Position numbers and translations under genes: made by a program. Below are positions 1 through 10,654 of a stretch of 64,000 bases of DNA, in pieces. The stretch comes from Homarus americanus. Taxonomy: Eukaryota > Arthropoda > Malacostraca > Decapoda > Nephropidae. The notes beneath the pieces were generated by a model, which searched no databases, was not told the origin of the DNA, and saw nothing but the letters and a program-made list of their open reading frames with translations. Within the stretch, counting starts at the first letter, position 1. Every line of letters starts with the position of its first letter. The DNA is taken from NCBI RefSeq assembly GCF_018991925.1, contig NW_024754891.1, forward strand, positions 37,501-101,500. Direction: 5' to 3'.

Positions 1-5
1 GATTT

Positions 6-27
6 GAGAGAGAGAGAGAGAGAGAGA
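6..27. repeat. (GA)n microsatellite
   Basis: Eleven GA units open the window, followed by a looser GAGAGA-rich stretch to about 95. Simple dinucleotide repeat with no coding signal. Confidence 0.95.
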
Positions 28-164
28 TGGGGGGAGTTTTCACGAGATGTGAGTTGAGAGAGATAGAGGGAGTTTCGGATGTGGTTGAGAGAGATCATCT
101 TCAGTTATATTCCTGGACATAATATCTGGTCATTTAGATGCAAATTTTGTGTACATATTCTTGT

Positions 165-209
165 ACACACACACACACACACACCTCTCTCTCTCTCTTT
201 TAGATCACA

Positions 210-258
<49 letters not shown>
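165..258. repeat. Compound (AC)n-(CT)n microsatellite
   Basis: An AC run (165-184) passes directly into CT runs (186-199 and 214-258) split by a short TAGATCACAC spacer. The short open frames over it are only repeat translations. Confidence 0.95.
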
Positions 259-261
<3 letters not shown>

Positions 262-350
262 GCGAGTGGTTGCAGCAGGAAGGTTCCTAAATAATTTTCT
301 TACACTCTTCCGGACGGAGCCCTCTCACTGTCCTTCTCCTGGGAGAGTGA

Positions 351-735
351 GGAGGGAGTCAACTGAGGTGGGGGGGAGGAGAGGGAGGAGAGGGGAAAAG
401 GAGGAGGGAGGAGGGAGAGAGGGAGGGAGGAGAGAGGGAGGGAGGGAAAGAAGAAGAAAAAAAAAAAAAGAAAGGAAGGAGGTGTAAAAAGGGGAGAGAG
501 GAGAAAAACACGATTGGACAGATGGAAATGGAGGGAAGGAGGGAGGGAAGGAGAGGGGAAAGGTTAAAAAAAAGAAGGAAGGGGGGTACAGGGGAGAGGA
601 GGGAGGGAGGGAGAGGAGAAAAGGAAAGAGAAGGAGAGGGGTGAGGGGGAGAAGAGAAAACACGATTGGACAGATGGAAATGGATAGAAAGGAGTAGGGA
701 AGGAGAGGAGGGGAGAAGGAGGTACAGGAGGACAC
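351..735. repeat. Polypurine GGA-rich tract with an internal ~152-bp duplication
   Basis: Almost only A and G on the plus strand (GGGAGGA, GAAGGAGG motifs). The block CACGATTGGACAGATGGAAA occurs at 509 and again at 661, so part of the tract is a tandem duplication of about 152 bp. Minus-strand frames here (Ser/Pro/Phe-rich) are spurious. Confidence 0.85.
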
Positions 736-1932
736 GTAGACAATGGACGGGATATAGACAGTGGACGGGGATAGGACCGGATAATAGACAGTAGACAGTA
801 GACGGGATGATCGACAGTAGACGGGAAATAGACAGTCGACAGGATATTAGACAGTAGATAGGATAATAGACAGTAGACAGGATAATAGACAGTAGACGGA
901 AAATAGACAGTCGACAGGATATTAGACAGTAAGCAGGAGATAGACAGTAGATAGGACAATAGACAGTCGACAGTAAATAGACAATGAACAGAAATAATAA
1001 GATATATATAGACAGTAGACAGTAGACGGGATGATCGGGACAGCAGATGGAGCACAGGCAGTAGACAGGAGATAGACAGTAGATAGGATACACAAGGACA
1101 GGATAAATACAGCAAGCAGTGAGATAGACAGTAGATAGACAATACAGCATAGAAGGGTCAGACAGCAGACAAAGTACAATAACAAAATGAACAGGAAAAT
1201 AGACAGTAGACAGGATAATAGACAGTAAGCAGGAGATAGACAGTCGACAGTATAATAGACAATGAAATTATGGAAATAGACAGTAGATGGTATAATAGAC
1301 AGTAGACAGTAGACGGATGACTGACAGTAGATGGGGTAATAGGCAGTAGACAGGAGATAGACAGTAGATAGGATAATAGACAATATTGCGGGATAATAGA
1401 CAGTAAGCAGGAGATAGACAGTAGATAGGGACAATAGACAGAGTAGACGGGATATAGACAGTGGACGGGGATAGGACCGGATAATAGACAGTAGACAGTA
1501 GACGAGATAATCGACAGTAGACGGGAAATAGACAGTCGATAGGATATTAGACAGTAGATAGGATAATAGACAGTAGACAGGATAATAGACAATGAACAGG
1601 AAATAAACAGTCGACAGGATATTAGACAGTAGACAGGATAATAGACAGTAGACAGTATAATAGACAATGAACAGGAAATAAACAGTAGACAGGATAATAG
1701 ATAGTAAGCAGGAGATAGACAGTCGACAGTATAATAGACAATGAACAGGAAATAAACAGTAGACAGGATAATAGACAGTAGACAGGACAATAGACAGTAG
1801 ACAGGATAATAGACAGTTGACAGGATAATAGACAATGAACAGGAAATAGACAGTCGACAGGACAATAGACAGGATAATAGACAGTAGACATGAAATAGAC
1901 AGTCGACAGTAAATAGACAGTAGACAGGGCCC
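735..1932. repeat. Satellite-like array, ~19-bp unit (GATAATAGACAGTAGACAG)
   Basis: The array is built from variants of GATAATAGACAGTAGACAG, with interspersed AGTCGACAGG and GAACAGGAAATA variants. Long minus-strand open frames (up to 340 codons, Leu/Ser/Tyr/Val only) are repeat readings. A distinctive segment containing GTGGACGGGGATAGGACCGG starts at 761 and again at 1461, revealing a ~700-bp higher-order period. Array edges are abrupt: a purine tract on the left and ordinary AT-rich DNA from about 1935. Confidence 0.9.
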
Positions 1933-2059
1933 AAATAATTTCACACTAATATGGTCACTGGTAATTAATGTTATTCATAAATTCTCTCACAAATAAATGT
2001 TCAATATTTTTTTCCACGGCGGTATTGTTTAATGCTATTTTTATTTTGTTTTATTGGCG

Positions 2060-2213
2060 GGATAGACAGGAGGGGGAGGAAGGGAGGGTAAGGGAGAGGG
2101 GGTAAGGGAGAGAGGGGGGGTAAGGAGAGGGGAAGGACAATTTGCTCACAGGTTGATTTCATGTGTGGTTGGAATTGAATAACATTTTTATTTATTCGAA
2201 GAGTTTTATGTAG

Positions 2214-2276
<63 letters not shown>
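2060..2276. repeat. Short G-rich purine tract and (TG)31 microsatellite
   Basis: Positions 2070-2142 are GGGAGA-rich; 2215-2276 is a perfect TG run. Between them lies about 70 bp of ordinary sequence. Confidence 0.95.
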
Positions 2277-2277
<1 letters not shown>

Positions 2278-2360
2278 ACATCATAACAGGGTTCCATTAG
2301 GTAGTGAACGGTTTGCTCATCCATCACGGGCGCCCACTGATAGATGAGAGGTGGTGAGTA

Positions 2361-2600
2361 TATGAAGGAGGGAGGGAAGGAGGAGGGAAGGAGGGAGGAA
2401 GGAGAGGAGGAGGGAGGGCGGGAAGGGGAGGGAGGAGATAAGGAAGGAGGGGTGAATGAATTTATGGGGAGGAGGAAGGAAGAGTGGTAAGAAGAAGGGT
2501 GTGAAAGGTCTTATAGGGAAGGAGGGAGGGAGGGAGGAGGGAGGGAGGGGAAGGAGGAGGGATGGATGGAGGGAGGGAGGAGGGAGGGATATTATTGAGG
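2361..2600. repeat. Polypurine GGAGGGA tract
   Basis: GGAGGGA/GGAAGGA low-complexity DNA, with about 60 bp of mixed sequence inside (2450-2520). No coding support. Confidence 0.9.
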
Positions 2601-2635
2601 GATGGGGACTTTGTTGGGATTTATGGGAAACGTCT

Positions 2636-2636
<1 letters not shown>

Positions 2637-2704
<68 letters not shown>
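2637..2704. repeat. (AC)34 microsatellite
   Basis: Perfect dinucleotide run. It sits about 55 bp before the C-rich minisatellite that follows. Confidence 0.97.
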
Positions 2705-2707
<3 letters not shown>

Positions 2708-2759
2708 CCACCACCATGGTATAAGGACGCTCGGTACTGCATCTCCCTGGGAGGTATGT

Positions 2760-3880
2760 CTAACTCTTCCCTCCACGCCTTACATCCCCACCCTCCTCCC
2801 TCCCCCTCCACTCCTCCCCACCCACTCCTTCCACCCCCCACCTCCTCCCTCCTCCACCTCCCCCACTCCACCCCTTCCACCCCACACCCCTCCCCCTCCC
2901 TCCCCCCTCCACCCTCCCTCCCCTCCACCCTCCCCTCCCACCTCCACCCCCACCCTCCCTCCCCTCCCCCTCCACTCTTCCCCCACTCCACCCTTCCACC
3001 CCCACCCTCCTCCTCCCCCTCCACCCTCCCCCCCACTCCACCCTTCCACCCCACCCTCCTCCTCCCTCCCCCTCCACCTCCTCCCTCCACCTCCCCCCCA
3101 CTCCACCCTTCCACCCCCCCCACCCTCCCTCCCTCCCCCTCCCCTCCCACTCCACCTCCATCCCCCCCACACCCCTCCCTCCCTCCCCCTCCACCCCTCC
3201 TCCCTCCCCCTCCACCCTCCCCCCACTCCACTCCTTCCACCCCACCCTCCCTCCCTCCCCTCCACTTCTCCCCACCCACCCCTTCCACCCCCACCCTCCT
3301 CCCTCCCCTCCACCTCCCACTCCACTCCTTCCACCCCCACCCTCCTCCCTCCTCCACCTCCCCCACTCCACTCCTTCCACCCCCACCTCCTCCCTCCCCC
3401 TCCACTCTTCCCCACTCCACCCTCCACCCCTACCCTCCTCCCTCCACCTCCCACTCCCCCTTCCACCCCACCCTCCTCCCTCCCCTCCACCTCCCCCCTC
3501 CCTCCACTCCTCCCCCCACCCACCCTTCCACCCCCCCCCCACCCTCCTCCTCCCTCCCCTCCACCTCTCCACTCCACTCCTTCCACCCCCCACACCCTCC
3601 TCCCTCTCCACCCTCCTCCCTCCCCCTCCACCTCCCACTCCACCTCTTCCACCCCCACCTCCCTCCCTCCCTCCACTCTTCCCCCACTCCATCCTTCCAC
3701 CCCCCACCTCCCTCCCTCCCTCCACCTCCCCCCACTCCACCTCCTTCCACCCCCACCCTCCTCCTCCCTCCCTCCCCTCCCACTCCAATCCTTCCACCCC
3801 CACCCTCCTCCCTCCTCCACCTCCCCCACTCCACCTTCCACCCCCACCCCTCCTCCCTCCCCTCCACCTCCTCTCACCAA
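2760..3880. repeat. C-rich minisatellite, ~50-bp unit, G-rich on the minus strand
   Basis: About 1.1 kb of CCCTCC/CCACTCCA/CTTCCACCCCCA blocks repeating every ~45-60 bp with length changes. It is almost free of G on the plus strand. Both strands are open in several frames (plus: Pro/Ser/His; minus: Gly/Glu/Trp/Arg up to 367 codons), which is expected from composition. The minus strand has dense GGG runs able to form G-quadruplexes. Confidence 0.9.
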
Positions 3881-3884
3881 GAGG

Positions 3885-4071
3885 GATTAATGGTCAAATT
3901 ACAACTGATACGAAAGTAACAGTTTCAATTTGAAAATAATGGATAACATTGTGGAACAGTGAATACATCCTATTAGTGACTGTCCAGGGGTAGTGACAAG
4001 GGATTGGCAGACATTATACAGCACTGGTAACAGCCGAGGGTCACCTTCACCCTGCATTATTATTATTATAT

Positions 4072-4111
<40 letters not shown>

Positions 4112-5290
4112 TACCCCTTAAACTGTTTTCTTTTTTGCATTTTCTATGAATGTCGCTTTAGTTGGTGTGATCAACGAAAGATGGCGCTGAGATCGGTGTC
4201 ACGAAAAATCTAATGCTAATAGACGACAGTTTCCTCTCCTTACTATATATTCTGACCATACTAACCCAGCGAGTCCCTACCTCCTTTTTCCTTACTATTA
4301 TTTCAGTAGCGTCTCAGTTTTTGTGATATTCGGACATTTACTTCGACTTGACGCGCTTCACTTCATGTTTCTGCCTCCCCAACCCCCCAGACCAAGTGTA
4401 TAGTGAGGATCTTGACCATCACCACTCCGTGGTCAATTATTAGAGAGCAGTAATAACATTATAAAAACGTCGTGTAAGTTTGTTTCCTGGGCCAACTCAC
4501 CTGACCTCCTCCTCCTGGCCCCTGTGATGCCAACCTGGGGTAAGGACGTGTGTTTAGTGACTGTTTATATCATGTTGGACGAGTTTGTAAGATTATTTTA
4601 TTATATTTATTTTATTTTTTTTTTTTTTAATATCCCGAACATATTTGCGTCCGGTAAGGGGGTGGAGGGGGTTTATGGGTACAAGTTCCTAAATTACTTT
4701 TGCTTCATAAGTTAGTGTAGTGTTCGGTGACGTAAAAAGTGTTGTTTTATTGTTAACTGATTCATTAGTTTATTGTAATTTTGTTGTTAACTTTGTTGTT
4801 GTTATCGGTGTTGTTATTGTTATAAGTTCTTGTTGGTGAAAAGTAAGTGCATATATTTAGAGTAATTATATTTGTTATACAGGGAGCGTCGTAAACACCT
4901 GGATTGATTTTGTTTTAAATTTAAAATCCACCGCTGCCACACTAATGGTCGTCGTGTGCAGTTTGAAATTAATTCTCCAATGACACAAATGTATCTATAA
5001 GTTTTAATAAGTCTTTCCACTTAACCATTTACTTAACAACATTTACTTAACCATTTACTTAACAACCATTACAATAGGATACACAATTGTCTTCCCTACT
5101 ACTTGAGGGATCGTGTACAAACTTAAATACTTTACACTTTACAGCAGCAACCCTCACCACCTCCTTCCTATTGTCTTCTCCTCAGTTCCTTCTTCATCCA
5201 ATTTTCATCACGTATCCATTATTATTATTATTGTTATTTCCTCGTTCTCTGTTGTTGTTGTGCTATGCTTTTGTTGTTTATTTTTCAGTA
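3885..5290. other. Largely unique AT-rich stretch with a (TAG)n microsatellite
   Basis: Ordinary-looking non-repetitive DNA apart from ATT/TAG repeats at 4056-4111 and a poly-T run near 4615-4630. The open frames (63 and 66 codons) have no recognisable domain, and I see no convincing exon. Confidence 0.6.
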
Positions 5291-5293
5291 TCT

Positions 5294-5295
<2 letters not shown>

Positions 5296-5355
<60 letters not shown>

Positions 5356-5356
5356 T
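5296..5356. repeat. (ATT)20 microsatellite
   Basis: Perfect ATT run immediately upstream of the 25-bp array. Confidence 0.96.
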
Positions 5357-6075
5357 AACTTTTACTTTATACTTTCACTAACTTTTACTTTGTACTTTCA
5401 CTCAGACTTTTACTTTGTACTTTCACTCAGACTTTTTACTTTCACTCAGACTTTTACTTTGTACTTTCACTCAGACTTTTACTTTTTACTTTCACTCAGA
5501 CTTTTACTTTTTACTTTCACTCAGACTTTTACTTTGTACTTCACCAGACTTTTACTTTGTACCTTCACTCAGACTTTTACTTTGTACTTTCACTCAGACT
5601 TTTTACTTTATAACTTTCACCAGACTTTTACTTTGTAACTTTCACTAACTTTTACTTTGTACTTTCACTCAGACTTTTACTTTGTACTTTCACTCAGACT
5701 TTTACTTTGTACTTTCACTCAGACTTTTACTTTATACTTTCACTCAGACTTTTACTTGTATCACCAGACTTTACTTTGTACTTCACTCAGACTTACTTTG
5801 TACTTTCACTCAGACTTTTACTTTATACTTTCACTCAGAATTTTACTTTGTACTTTCACTCAGACTTTTACTTTTTACTTTCACTCAGACTTTTACTTTG
5901 TACTTTCACTCAGACTTTTACTTTTTACTTTCACTCAGACTTTACTTTTTACTTTCACTCAGACTTTTACTTTATACTTTCACTCAGACTTTTACGTTGT
6001 ACTTTCACTCAGACTTTTACTTTGTACTTTCACTCTAACTTTCACTTTATACTTTCACTCTAAACTTTCACCAAC
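5357..6075. repeat. 25-bp tandem array (ACTTTCACTCAGACTTTTAC + TTTGT)
   Basis: About 28 copies of a 25-bp unit, ACTTTCACTCAGACTTTTAC followed by TTTGT, TTTTT or TTATA. Because 25 is not a multiple of 3, the array reads open in all three plus frames, each repeating the same peptide offset by 25 nt. This marks the open frames as artefacts. Some copies near 5550-5800 have small deletions. Confidence 0.95.
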
Positions 6076-6144
6076 TTTCACATTAATTTTTTTTCTCTTT
6101 CTTTCTTTCTCTGTCTCTCACTCAGCTCATAATATTCACAGAAA

Positions 6145-6835
6145 TTAAGGGGGACGAGGAGGAGAAAGGGGGAGGGGGAGAGGAAGGGTAAGAGAAGAGG
6201 GATATGGGAGACGTGGAGAGGAAAGACGAGGGGTAAGGAGGCAAAGAAGGAAGGAGGAAAGGAGGGAGGGATAGGGAGGAAAGAAGGAAGGGGTAGAAGG
6301 AAAGGAGGGAGGAGATAGGAGGAAAGAAGGAAGGGTAGGAGGGAAAGAAGGAAGGATAGGGAGGGAACATTGTGAGGTGGAAGGATAAGAAGAATAAAGA
6401 AAGAAGAGAGGAGGATGGGGAAAAAAAGAAGGGAGGGAGACCGATAAAGGTGGTGGGAGGATAAGAATAAAACAGAAGAGGGGAGAGGAAAGGAGAGCGA
6501 GAGGAAGACATGCAGTAAGGACAAAGAGATAGAGAGAGAAAAAAAACTGGATGGAGAATGAGAGGGAGGAGAAAGGAACTGTATGGGGAGGGCGGTATGG
6601 AAGGAGGGACAGGGAGAGAGAGAGAGAGGGTGGGGACAGAGAGAGAGGTGGGAGAGGCTGGTCTGGGTGACGATCCTCGGTGACAAAAAGACGATGCTCT
6701 ATGATGGCCTAGTCATCCATCACCTGGGAGGAGGTGGGGAGGGAGGAAGGAGCGGGAGGAGGAGGGAGGAGCGGGAGGTGGAGGTGGGTGGGGGGCAGGG
6801 GTAAGAGGGAGGGAGGAAATCGATAAGAGATTGAG
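6145..6835. repeat. Polypurine tract (GGAAGGA/GGGAGG) in two blocks
   Basis: Blocks 6145-6660 and 6720-6835 are nearly pure A/G on the plus strand. The 202-codon minus-strand frame is Ser/Pro/Leu/Phe only and is spurious. Confidence 0.85.
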
Positions 6836-6871
6836 AGGATAATAACAATAAAAAATAACAATAGCGGATAG

Positions 6872-6874
<3 letters not shown>

Positions 6875-6923
<49 letters not shown>

Positions 6924-7044
6924 TTATATCCCCAAGAATAGAGAGAAAGACAGAGCTAAGGAGAAACCAACATACATACATACATACATACATACATACA
7001 TACATACATACATACATACATACATACATACATACATACATACA
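6875..7044. repeat. (AC)24 and (CATA)18 microsatellites
   Basis: AC run at 6875-6922, then about 45 bp of spacer, then a CATA run at 6971-7044. Confidence 0.96.
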
Positions 7045-7171
7045 GAGAAAACAGACAGACAGCAAGACAGATCCAACCAAGAAAAAACAGTAAATAAAAT
7101 ATATTCTCATTAATTCTTCATAAATTGAGAACTGAGAGAGATAAAGAGTAGGAGGTGAGATAAAATGTGGA

Positions 7172-7437
7172 GAATAACTGAGGTATATGGGCCTCAGAAC
7201 CACCTACTGAGACCTAACTGAGGAATAAGAGCCTCAGAAGACCTACCTACTGAGACCTAACTGAGAATAAGAGTCTCAGAAGACCTACCTACTGAGACCT
7301 AACTGAGGAAGAAGAGCCTCAGAAGACCTACCTACTGAGACCTAACTGAGGAATAAGAGCCTCAGAAGACCTACCTACTGAGACTTAACAAGAAAAGAGC
7401 CTCAGAAGACCTACCTACTGAGACCTAACTGAGGAAG
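7172..7437. repeat. 43-bp tandem array
   Basis: About six copies of a 43-bp unit beginning CTACTGAGACCTAACTGAGG and ending CAGAAGACCTAC. One copy is 1 nt shorter and one has lost several bases (AACAAGAAAAG). The array ends inside a copy near 7437. Confidence 0.95.
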
Positions 7438-7499
7438 AAATAAAAGAAGTTTGGATTGACTTGGAGGCGATCGATTATGTGCGTGTGCGTGCGTGCGTG

Positions 7500-8760
7500 T
7501 AATAATAATAATAAAATAATAATTAACGGTTTATTGAAAAAGCTTGGCAGCCAGAAGGCTGAAAATATACAGTTACATATTTGGGGAATGGGTTACGAAT
7601 TACAAATAATATAAAAGTAACATAAGTGACACAAATAAGACATATAATAACTAGATGGGGAAAAGCTCAAACTACAGTTCATTTCAACATAGTGACAGTG
7701 CAAGGAGTAGTGTTTGGGGTGATACACTGATTTATTACAAGTTATTGATAATTTTTACAATGGTTGGGACTGGGCGTTCTTATAGCGATCAGTTCGTGCA
7801 CGTATGGGCTGGATGCGGTTGTGGTGTCGAACAGCAATTCTCGGACTAGGGATCTCAGGTGGTAGTAGGCCGGTGTCGGGGATGGTGTAGAAGCTCTTAC
7901 CAAATTTGCAGATGAGGTCGTGGTGATGGTCAGTGAGAGTCGAAAGGGTCAGTGTGTTGAGCGCTTCTTGATATGTGGAGTAGGAAGGGAGAGAATAATC
8001 TTGCATGCCCTCTTTGCACTTTTTCTAGGTGTTTACGTTGTGTGGCATTTAGGGAGGAAGACCAGGTGGAGGCATAGGTGAGCTTGGGAAGTATGAATGT
8101 TGTGTAAACACTGAGGAGCTCGTGTGCAGGAACTCCGAGGACTTGAGTCGGCGGAGGAGGTGGAGACGGAAACTGGAGGATTTGATAACCTCTCTGACGT
8201 GTGGTTTCCAATTTAGTTTGTTGTCTATGGTGACGCCGAGGAGCTTCGTGGAATCTACAACCTGGAGTGTGTTCGGACCTAGAGTAATGGAAGGAGGTGG
8301 GACAATGTCGGAGGAGAGGTTGATGTGCATAACCATGGTCTTGGTATGGTTGATGGTGACATGGTTGTTGGTGGCCCAGTTTTGGAGACTGTTCAATAAA
8401 TCCTGAAGGGCGGTATAGTTTGGAGCAGAATTGTTGACGCTGATCCCAATGGTGGAGTGCCGTCGACATATTTCCAGCGAGCAGGGCTTTCTTAGGGCAT
8501 CATTGATGAGCATAAGGAAGCAGAGTGTCCCATCTTGGTGCTCTTGGGGACGCCACAGGTGAGTGACTGAAAGGTGGAGACAGCCCTCGGAAGCTGCACA
8601 ACTTGGCGTCGGTCACTGAGGAAGTCTGTGTTATGGTATAAGACTTCTCTGAAGCCTGAAAGGTCAATTGCTTTGTTGATGATTATATTGTGGTCGACTA
8701 GGTCGAACGCTTTAGTGAAATCACTTGAAGGCGATAGCCATAGACGTTTTTTTGCTTTCG

Positions 8761-8762
<2 letters not shown>
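7500..8762 (-). mobile_element. 5'-truncated CR1/Jockey-type LINE copy (copy A)
   Basis: On the minus strand this holds the 3' half of a non-LTR retrotransposon. It starts in the RT palm (DFTKAFDLVDHN, motif A), continues through a degraded YVDD box and thumb, and ends in ARTDRYKN, a short 3' UTR (TATTTTCAGCC) and an (ATT)n tail at 7500-7522. The same order and peptides occur at 43.4-44.66 kb, so the two are one family. No poly-A tail is present; the ATT tail suits CR1/L2-like LINEs, but the clade call is inference. The 5' end stops at a (CA)n run (element orientation) and the 3' tail is followed by CA/CG repeats. Confidence 0.85.
7755..8755 (-). pseudogene. Broken reverse transcriptase, LINE copy A
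   Basis: The protein is split over at least three frames. Around 8440-8740 it shows RT motif A (KAFDLVDHN), a GVPKSTKMG version of motif B, and a catalytic box reading KYVDG in one frame, with a small insertion where YVDD is expected. Positions 8049-8513 encode INDAL, then NHVTINHTKTMVMHIN and LLGVTIDNKLNWKPHV (thumb start). Then come FILPKLTYAS (about 8040-8110) and finally a C-terminal segment with RIQPIRARTDRYKN at 7755-8006. Frameshifts, the damaged catalytic box and the missing N-terminal half, including any endonuclease, mean it is inactive. Confidence 0.85.
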
Positions 8763-8810
<48 letters not shown>

Positions 8811-8850
8811 GTGCGTGCGTGCGTGTATGTGTGTGTGTGTGTGTGTATGT
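8763..8850. repeat. (TG)n microsatellite abutting the LINE
   Basis: TG run with CG and TA interruptions. It touches the 5' (upstream) end of the minus-strand LINE copy, so in element orientation the element is preceded by (CA)n. Confidence 0.95.
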
Positions 8851-8869
8851 TCGTTCGTAATTTTATGAG

Positions 8870-9060
8870 TATTTTTCTTTTGATTATTTCCTGTTCTTGT
8901 TCCCTTTTTTATTGTTGTTTTTGTTGTTATTCTTCTTCTTGTTTTTGTTCTAGTGGTTGTTATTATTGTTGTTGTTTTTATTGTTGTAATAGTTGTTGTT
9001 ATTGTTTTGTCGTTGTTGTTGTACTTGTTATTGTAGTTGTTGCGTTGAGGTGAGGTTGTG
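8870..9060. repeat. TTG/TTA-rich low-complexity stretch
   Basis: Irregular GTT/ATT/CTT triplets (TTGTTGTTATTG). Peptide readings are Cys/Val/Phe or Thr/Lys/Ile repeats only. Confidence 0.8.
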
Positions 9061-9107
9061 GTCATTCAACCGCGACAATGTTGACCGTATTTGTCCTTCT
9101 TCTCTTC

Positions 9108-9317
9108 TTTCCCTCCTCCTCCTCCTCCTCCTCCTCCTCCTCCTCCTCCTCCTCCCCCCTCCCTCCTCCTCCTCCTCCTCCTCCTCCTCCTCCTCCTCCT
9201 CCTCCTCCTCCTCCTCCTCCTCCTCCCTCCCTCCCCCTCCTCCTCCTCCTCCTCCCTCCTCCTCCTCCTCCTCCTCCTCCTCCTCCCTCCTCCCTCCTCC
9301 TCCTCCTCCTCCTCCTC
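9108..9317. repeat. (CCT)n microsatellite, ~210 bp
   Basis: TCC/CCT triplet array with occasional CCCTCC interruptions. It is open in all plus frames as poly-Ser, poly-Pro or poly-Leu. Confidence 0.97.
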
Positions 9318-9324
9318 AGTTTCT

Positions 9325-9750
9325 TCTTTTTATTGTCTGTTTCTTTTCTCCTTTCATTCTCGTTTTCCTAATATTTCTTCATTTTCCTTAATTTTCCTGT
9401 ACATTTCTTCATCATCATCATGGGAAGAAATAAATATAATACACATCAAAGTTGTGTATTCTTAAACTTTTCATATTTTTAAGAACGGTTCAGTCGCTTC
9501 AGATCACAAAATTACTAAATCACTTAATATTTTCGGCTTTCCTTTCCATTTTAATCATTTTTTTTTTGTATTTTTTTTCCCAGGATGTGGGTCAGTAGAA
9601 ATTTATCGCTGCTCTCAGACACGACGCTGGCTTTTTTTTTTATACCCAGGAAGGTCAGGGGATAGAATAAGACTTATTTCCCAGCCTGTCTGTTATGGCG
9701 CCTGTCTCTACATATCCACTTCAAAATAATCTTGATAAAAAACAAAAACA
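9325..9750. other. Unique AT-rich stretch
   Basis: No gene or repeat beyond T-runs at 9560-9580 and 9633-9642. I see nothing to annotate. Confidence 0.5.
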
Positions 9751-9754
9751 GATT

Positions 9755-9995
9755 AGAGTTCAAGGTCAGGGCATCACCAGGTCTGAGGTCAAGTTTAGGG
9801 CATCAAGTCAAAGATCAAGGTCAGGGCATCACCAAGTCAGAGGTCAAGATCAGGGCATCACCAGGTCATAGGTTAAGATCAGGGCATCACCAGGTCAGAG
9901 GTCAAGATCAGGGCATCACCAGGTCATAGGTCAAGATCAGGGCATCACCAGGTCAGAGGTCAATATCAGGGCATCACCAAGTTAGAGGTCAAGGT
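9755..9995. repeat. 29-bp tandem array (CAGGTCAGAGGTCAAGATCA + GGGCATCAC)
   Basis: About eight copies of a 29-bp unit, CAGGTCAGAGGTCAAGATCA then GGGCATCAC, with point changes and one shortened copy near 9800. The unit is rich in AGGTCA half-sites, the core motif bound by many nuclear receptors; that is a sequence resemblance only. Confidence 0.93.
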
Positions 9996-10073
9996 CATAA
10001 GGTGGCCTGAAGACAAACTGGCGGGGATCACCAGGCGAACCACAGGAGGGCAAAATACACATTGATTTAATGT

Positions 10074-10195
10074 CTCTCTATCTATCTATCTGTCTGTCTG
10101 TCTGTCTGTCTATCTGTCTGTCTGTGTCTATCTGTCTGTCTGTCTGTCTGTCTATCTGTCTGTCTGTCTCTGTCTGTCTGTCCGTCCGTCCGTTA
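10074..10195. repeat. (TCTA/TCTG)n microsatellite
   Basis: Compound tetranucleotide run of TCTA, TCTG and finally TCCG units. Confidence 0.96.
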
Positions 10196-10312
10196 GTATG
10201 ATCTGGTACGTAAATTTTCATATTATTGTGATAAGTCATTTACGTGTTTGTTTACATTTCAGTGGCAGGAATTTTCTTGTAAGGCGTTGTTCAGTGTTTA
10301 TAATCTCCCCCT

Positions 10313-10362
10313 GAGAGAGAGAGAGTTGAGAGAGAGAGTTAGAGAGAGAGAGAGAGAGAGAG
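10313..10362. repeat. (GA)n microsatellite with TT interruptions
   Basis: Three GA runs separated by TTGAGAGAGAGTTA. Confidence 0.95.
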
Positions 10363-10654
10363 ATACGTTTTGCACTCTTTATCTAGTGTTGGTCTGGGAC
10401 GTCTCTAGGGAGGGGGGGAGGAAAACACCAGCAGCTTCTCACACAACGTCTACACATTAAGAAATTAGGTGCAGCAACTCTCTCTCTCTCCCTGCCCCAC
10501 CAGGAGGTCAGACACACGTTGATTAAAACAGGTATTTTGCGTCCAGGTGTTTCGTTTTTCTTCCTCCGACATGCAAAGTAGTGCTGATCAAATAGGTCCG
10601 CCAATCCCCACAGATCCCAGTTCCAATATGTCCTGGTTCTAATAGGTCCCAATA

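Noticed and set aside
922..1944. Minus frame of 340 codons (Leu/Ser/Tyr/Val)
   Set aside because: It is a translation of the 19-bp satellite. Three frames give equivalent peptides.
2317..3919. Several open frames of 340-490 codons on both strands
   Set aside because: They come from a C-rich minisatellite with no stop codons possible in most frames. Gly/Glu/Arg or Pro/Ser/His only; no domain.
5087..6148. Hydrophobic proteins in three plus frames
   Set aside because: They are the 25-bp array read in each phase; the peptide is identical but shifted by 25 nt.
7172..7437. CRISPR array
   Set aside because: A 43-bp tandem repeat without spacers and without cas genes.
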